Assembly (NCBI GenBank): GCA_018609945.1
Contig: JAHENO010000043.1
Location: 1-9,351 of the forward strand
Direction: 5' to 3'
Source: Haloarculaceae archaeon
Lineage (GTDB): Archaea > Halobacteriota > Halobacteria > Halobacteriales > Haloarculaceae
Length of the DNA stretch: 9,351 bases
Translations under genes and position numbers: made by a program
Part shown: positions 6,315 to 9,351 of the stretch, piece by piece
Numbering within the stretch: position 1 is the first letter of the stretch
Layout: each line of letters starts with the position of its first letter
Notes under the pieces: model-generated
What the model saw: only the letters and a program-made list of their open reading frames with translations
Database searches by the model: none
Told to the model about the DNA's origin: nothing

Positions 6315-6886
6315 TGTGTGGGGGCGAGGGGACCCGCCTCGACGCGGCGGTCGAGAAACCGCTGTACCCGGTCGCGGGGACGCCGATGATCGAGCGGGTC
6401 CGCGACGCGCTGGCGGCGAGTTCCGTCGACCGGACCTACGCGGTCACGTCCCCGGCGACGCCCCGGACGGCAGCGCGGCTGGACTGTCCGGTCATCGAGA
6501 CGCCGGGCGAGGGATACGTCGCCGACCTCGACGCGGCGCTGGCCGACGCACGCGTCTCGCCGCCGGTGTTGACCGTCGCGGCCGACCTGCCCGCGCTGGA
6601 CGCCGCTGCCGTGGACGCGGTCCTTGAGGCCGCACGGGGAGCACTGACGGTCGCGGTTCCGGTCGGCCGCAAGCGGGCGCTCGGCTTCAGCGTCGACGCC
6701 GCGGTGCGCCACCGCGGAACGCTGGTCGCGCCGGCTGGCATCAACGTCGTCGGCGAGGGCGACCGGCTGGCCCGGACACGCGACTTGCGGTTCACGGTGA
6801 ACGTCAACAGACCTGCCGACGCCCGGGCGGCCACGTGGCTTCTGATCGACGCTCCATCCACTACTTTTCAGCCCGAAGTACAGTAG
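6299..6886 (+). CDS. cobY: GTP:adenosylcobinamide-phosphate guanylyltransferase CobY
   Basis: This 195-residue soluble nucleotidyltransferase activates adenosylcobinamide phosphate with GTP to AdoCbi-GDP. It is the archaeal, unrelated replacement for bacterial CobU. The nucleotide-binding loop is MCGGEGTRLD (residues 6-15), followed by EKPLYPVAGTPMI. Further marks are PGEGYVADLDAAL, AADLPALD (Asp96), and APAGINVVGEGD (Asn149), close to the Methanocaldococcus CobY pattern. GTG 6299 is preferred over ATG 6314, because MDALLMCGGEG restores the first beta strand that archaeal CobY proteins have. With this start the gene overlaps cobS by 16 nt. It is the last gene of the first cobalamin unit, and inverted repeats straddle its stop codon. 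Confidence 0.94.
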   Translation: MDALLMCGGEGTRLDAAVEKPLYPVAGTPMIERVRDALAASSVDRTYAVTSPATPRTAARLDCPVIETPGEGYVADLDAALADARVSPPVLTVAADLPALDAAAVDAVLEAARGALTVAVPVGRKRALGFSVDAAVRHRGTLVAPAGINVVGEGDRLARTRDLRFTVNVNRPADARAATWLLIDAPSTTFQPEVQ

Positions 6887-6898
6887 TGGTGACACTAC
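6858..6898 (+). repeat. Three mutually complementary segments around the cobY stop
   Basis: CCACTAC (6858-6864), GTAGTGG (6883-6889) and CACTAC (6893-6898) are complementary. The middle segment, which contains the cobY stop codon, can pair with the first (7 bp, 18-nt loop) or with the third (6 bp, GTGA loop), but not both. It could be a weak transcript end, an attenuator-like switch, or, as DNA, a 16-bp near-palindromic protein-binding site (6883-6898). Confidence 0.45.
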
Positions 6899-6986
6899 CG
6901 TTCCAACCGCATACCGACACGTAGTTGTCTGTTTCAGGCAGTAGCGCGCCCAGATGTCGGACTCGTACCGTCAGGTCCCGCCCGCT

Positions 6987-7030
6987 CGTTCGAGAGAACG
7001 TTTACTATTACTTGAGTTATAAAAAATACT
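6987..7030 (+). promoter_or_regulatory. cobD-cbiZ promoter: TATA box with upstream palindrome
   Basis: The AT-rich run TTATAAAAAATACT (7018-7031) is a strong archaeal TATA box in GC-rich surroundings. It predicts a start near 7045-7050 and a leader of about 12-17 nt before the cobD ATG at 7062. There is no Shine-Dalgarno-like site. CGTTC-GAGA-GAACG (6987-7000), a perfect inverted repeat, lies about 18 nt upstream of the box and could be an operator. No cobalamin riboswitch features were recognised. Confidence 0.6.
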
Positions 7031-7061
7031 ATGTCGATACGGACTCCCATTCCGAGTGTAG

Positions 7062-8147
7062 ATGGACCCAGACGCTGTCGACGAGCTCGGCTCGTCCGAC
7101 GGTCCGACTCGGGCGTCTACGGGGGACTCGGGGACGATGCCGGGGTCCGGCACCGACGACGACGGGCGCGTCCACCACGGCGGGACTGCGGACCCGCACC
7201 TGCTGGATTTCAGTGCCAACACGAATCCGTCGGCGCCGAGCGGTGTCACGCGAGTGTACGAAGCCGCCCTGTCGGCCGCACGTTCGTATCCATCGGACGA
7301 CTACTACGAGTACCGTGCCGCGGCCGCGGAGTACGTGGACTGCGAGGGGCGGCAGGTGATACCGACTGCCGGCGGACTCTCGGCGATCCGGCTCGCCGTC
7401 GCCACCGCCGTCAGTCCGGGCGAGACGGCGCTCGTACCGTATCCGAGCTTCGGCGAGTACGCCCGCGAAGTCCGCCTCCAGGGGGGAACGCCAGCGTTCG
7501 TGCGTCACACCGACACCTTCGACACGGACCCGTCCAAGCACGCACTGGTCGTCGTCTGTAACCCCAACAATCCGACCGGGGACGCCTACGACGCCCACCA
7601 GTTGCGCGCCTACGCCGAGCGGTGTCGGCGGGCGGAGACGCCCCTGCTCGTCGACGAGGCGTTCATCGGATTCACCGACGAACCTACCCTCGCTGGCCAG
7701 GACGGAGTGATCGTGGCCCGGTCGCTGACCAAACTCTTCGGGTTGCCGGGACTGCGGGCCGGGTTCGCCGTCGCGACCGGCGAGTACCGGGACCGGATGG
7801 ATACCGCCCGCAAGGCCTGGGAACTGGACGCACCGGCCGCGAGCGTGGGCGCCCACTGCATGCGACAGACGGCGTTCGTCGAGGCCACGCGCGAGCGCGT
7901 CGCCGACGAGCGCGAGCGGATGCGCCGGCGTCTCGTTCGGCGGTTCGACGTGTACCCGTCCGACGCACCGTTCCTGTTGATCGATGTCGGGAGCAGCGGG
8001 GCCGTCGACGAGGTTCGTGCGACCGTCCGCGAACACGGTATCGCTGTCCGCGACGCCCGGACGTTCCGGGGGCTCGACCAGCACGTCCGCGTCGCGGTCC
8101 GTCGCCGCGACGAGAACGATCGCCTGCTGGACGCACTCGATGTGTGA
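7062..8147 (+). CDS. cobD: L-threonine-O-3-phosphate decarboxylase CobD (PLP enzyme)
   Basis: This 361-residue fold-type I PLP enzyme of the histidinol-phosphate aminotransferase family decarboxylates L-threonine O-3-phosphate to (R)-1-amino-2-propanol O-2-phosphate, the linker used by CbiB. Family marks are GGTADPHLLDFSANTNPSAP, the cofactor-binding VCNPNNPTGD, LLVDEAFIGF, the PLP lysine Lys224 in SLTKLFGLPGLRAGF, and the C-terminal HVRVAVR. Sequence alone cannot fully separate this from HisC, but the SANTNP opening and its cobalamin neighbours favour CobD. The first 35 residues are an acidic Gly/Ser/Asp-rich tail not needed by the fold. An internal ATG at 7137 would remove most of it, but 7062 fits the promoter spacing. 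The 3' end overlaps cbiZ by 8 nt. Confidence 0.92.
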   Translation: MDPDAVDELGSSDGPTRASTGDSGTMPGSGTDDDGRVHHGGTADPHLLDFSANTNPSAPSGVTRVYEAALSAARSYPSDDYYEYRAAAAEYVDCEGRQVIPTAGGLSAIRLAVATAVSPGETALVPYPSFGEYAREVRLQGGTPAFVRHTDTFDTDPSKHALVVVCNPNNPTGDAYDAHQLRAYAERCRRAETPLLVDEAFIGFTDEPTLAGQDGVIVARSLTKLFGLPGLRAGFAVATGEYRDRMDTARKAWELDAPAASVGAHCMRQTAFVEATRERVADERERMRRRLVRRFDVYPSDAPFLLIDVGSSGAVDEVRATVREHGIAVRDARTFRGLDQHVRVAVRRRDENDRLLDALDV

Positions 8148-8829
8148 GACGGCCCGGGCCGCCGGCGTCTGTCGGCTCTCGCTGTCAGGTCGGTGGCTCG
8201 CCACCGGCCCGGGCGGCGGGTACTGCGACGCCGACGCTGGGCACGTCGTTTCGGTTCCGGAGCAGTTCGAGCGGACCGACCCGGCGGCCTACGCGGCGGA
8301 CCGGGTCGACGCCGCGGGATTCGAGGGCGAGGGGCCGGCACTCCTGACCGGCGTCGACGCCGCCGACGCGCGGGGCGCCCGAGCCGGGTCGGTCACGGTC
8401 GTCGCGACCGCCGGCCTCTCGAATCCGGCGCGTCTCCCGGTCCCGCCCGCGGACGCGACCGACGACGCGACTACCGACGCGCGGCCGGCGGGGACGGTCA
8501 ACCTCCTGGTCGGGACGACGCGGGCGCTCGCAGACGGAACCCTCGCGACGCTTTTGGGCACGGCCGTCGAGGCGAAGACGGCGACGCTGCAGGCCGTCAC
8601 CGGATTCTCGGGCACGACCACCGACGCCGTCGCCGTCGGCACCGACTCCACCGGGGACCCGGCGGGGTTCGCGGGGAGCGCGACCGACCTCGGGGCGGCA
8701 ACACGGGTCTGTGTCCGGGACGCCGTACTCGCCAGTCTCGACGCGCGGGACGGCGCTCCCCCCGAAAGCGTCGAGGAGGCTGAGTACGGTGTGGTCACCG
8801 GGGGGAGTGCCGAAGTGTTCGCTCCGTAG
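8140..8829 (+). CDS. cbiZ: Adenosylcobinamide amidohydrolase CbiZ
   Basis: This 229-residue enzyme cleaves the amide bond of adenosylcobinamide to adenosylcobyrate plus aminopropanol, so that salvaged incomplete corrinoids can re-enter the pathway at CbiB. Family signatures are RWLATGPGGGYCDADAGH, VVSVPEQFERTD, PALLTGVDAADARGA, VATAGLSNPARLP (Ala89-Pro99), GTVNLLVGTTRALADG, EAKTATLQAV, and SGTTTDAVAVG (Ser157 onward). ATG 8140 is chosen since the conserved region starts soon after and it overlaps the cobD stop by 8 nt; the longer frame upstream is inside cobD. The overlap suggests co-translation with CobD, which supplies the linker CbiB needs to rebuild what CbiZ removes. CbiZ is typical of archaea and some bacteria. 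Confidence 0.93.
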   Translation: MCETARAAGVCRLSLSGRWLATGPGGGYCDADAGHVVSVPEQFERTDPAAYAADRVDAAGFEGEGPALLTGVDAADARGARAGSVTVVATAGLSNPARLPVPPADATDDATTDARPAGTVNLLVGTTRALADGTLATLLGTAVEAKTATLQAVTGFSGTTTDAVAVGTDSTGDPAGFAGSATDLGAATRVCVRDAVLASLDARDGAPPESVEEAEYGVVTGGSAEVFAP

Positions 8830-8835
8830 GACAAC

Positions 8836-8846
8836 AGCTATTTGGG
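8836..8846 (+). promoter_or_regulatory. Weak TATA-like box before cobA
   Basis: GCTATTTGG lies about 30-38 nt before the cobA ATG in the 46-nt gap after cbiZ. It could start a nearly leaderless mRNA around 8865-8870. The match is poor, and readthrough from cbiZ is equally possible. Confidence 0.25.
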
Positions 8847-8875
8847 TCGCTCAGCGCTACGTGTGGTATCCGACG

Positions 8876-9351
8876 ATGCCAGACGAGTCCGGCGACCCCG
8901 TCGAACCGCAGCCCATAGAGCCGTCGGCCCCCGCGGAGTTCGGTCTCGTGCAGGTCTGGTGGGGCGACGGCAAGGGTAAGACGACGGCTGCACTCGGGAT
9001 GGGAGCCCGCGCGGCCGGGCACGGCTACCGCGTCCACATGCTCCAGTTCATGAAAGGCGGGACCGGGACCGTCGAGGACGTCCGCGGGGAGTACAACGCC
9101 ATCGCCGCGCTGCCGGGCTTTTCCTACGAGAACGCGGGCCACTACGGGTGGCACGGCTTCCTCGACGGGAGCAACGACGACGAACACGAGGCACAGGCAC
9201 GGGGCGCACTCTCCCGGACCCGGGAGTTGCTGGCCGGGGCCCGCGAGGCCGACCTGACGACGCCCTTCGCCTTCGACGCGCCCGCCGACGAGGGCGTCCA
9301 CATGCTCGTCCTCGACGAGATACTCTACGCCGCCAACCGCGGCCTGGTCGA
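8876..9351 (+). CDS. cobA: Cob(I)alamin (corrinoid) adenosyltransferase, CobA/BtuR type (3' end missing)
   Basis: This enzyme transfers the adenosyl group of ATP to Co(I) of corrinoids, making the adenosylated substrates used by CbiZ, CbiB and CobY. Of a family length of about 190-200 residues, 158 codons are visible; the rest lies beyond the window, so the end is a boundary and not a stop. The P-loop is WWGDGKGKTTAALGMGARA (residues 28-46, Lys35 in the GKT core), followed by VHMLQFMKGG. A Walker-B-like HMLVLDEILYAANRGLV lies near the visible end, as in BtuR/CobO. Residues 1-21 are an acidic, Pro-rich tail before the fold. ATG 8876 is the start nearest the weak TATA-like box, and no Shine-Dalgarno site precedes it. 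The family is clear from the P-loop and the cobalamin neighbours. Confidence 0.93.
   Translation, partial: MPDESGDPVEPQPIEPSAPAEFGLVQVWWGDGKGKTTAALGMGARAAGHGYRVHMLQFMKGGTGTVEDVRGEYNAIAALPGFSYENAGHYGWHGFLDGSNDDEHEAQARGALSRTRELLAGAREADLTTPFAFDAPADEGVHMLVLDEILYAANRGLV

Noticed and set aside
6314..6886. ATG at 6314 as the cobY start
   Set aside because: It would delete MDALL, the first beta strand before the GGEGTRL loop, which archaeal CobY proteins keep; GTG 6299 restores it.
6887..7061. Cobalamin riboswitch before cobD
   Set aside because: No B12-box-like conserved core was recognised, the predicted leader is only about 15 nt long, and such riboswitches are essentially a bacterial device.
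3888..8860. Identical 12-mer GCTCAGCGCTAC at 3888-3899 and 8849-8860
   Set aside because: A shared 12-mer is expected by chance in 9 kb of biased GC-rich sequence, and the flanks differ.

Overview
The window looks like chromosomal DNA from a halophilic archaeon. The coding sequence is very GC-rich and the proteins carry acidic stretches. Start codons lack Shine-Dalgarno sites, and one promoter has an archaeal-type TATA box. The cobalamin genes include the archaeal forms CobY and CbiZ. No species can be named from sequence alone.

Region 1 (3-3415, + strand) holds two MrpD/NuoL-family membrane proteins joined by a 4-nt stop/start overlap. They are probably the last D-type subunits of a multi-subunit Na+/H+ antiporter (Mrp) operon that begins upstream. 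The first is cut by the window edge and carries an unusual Asp/His-rich loop with a repeated peptide. The second has Asn where family members normally have a Lys in the proton channel.

Region 2 (3416-3979) is a 564-nt stretch with no convincing gene and a dense set of inverted repeats. The part next to the antiporter stop codon resembles, on the complement strand, the right end of haloarchaeal IS200/IS605 (IS1341-type) elements. No tnpA or tnpB is present, so it is read as a non-autonomous or decayed element. Its terminal hairpin probably acts as the antiporter operon's terminator. A TATA-like box on the complement strand could drive a small RNA from it.

Region 3 (3980-9351, + strand) is a cobalamin cluster in two or three transcription units. 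The first contains a HAD-family hydrolase, cbiB, cobS and cobY, all with overlapping ends. The second has its own promoter and contains cobD (threonine-phosphate decarboxylase) overlapping cbiZ. The third is a CobA/BtuR-type corrinoid adenosyltransferase that runs off the window. Together they cover corrinoid adenosylation, cobinamide salvage through cobyrate (CbiZ), making and attaching aminopropanol phosphate (CobD, CbiB), GTP activation (CobY) and lower-ligand joining (CobS). No gene for corrin-ring synthesis, for CobT or for a recognised CobZ/CobC phosphatase is seen. The HAD protein is a possible but unproven filler of the phosphatase step.
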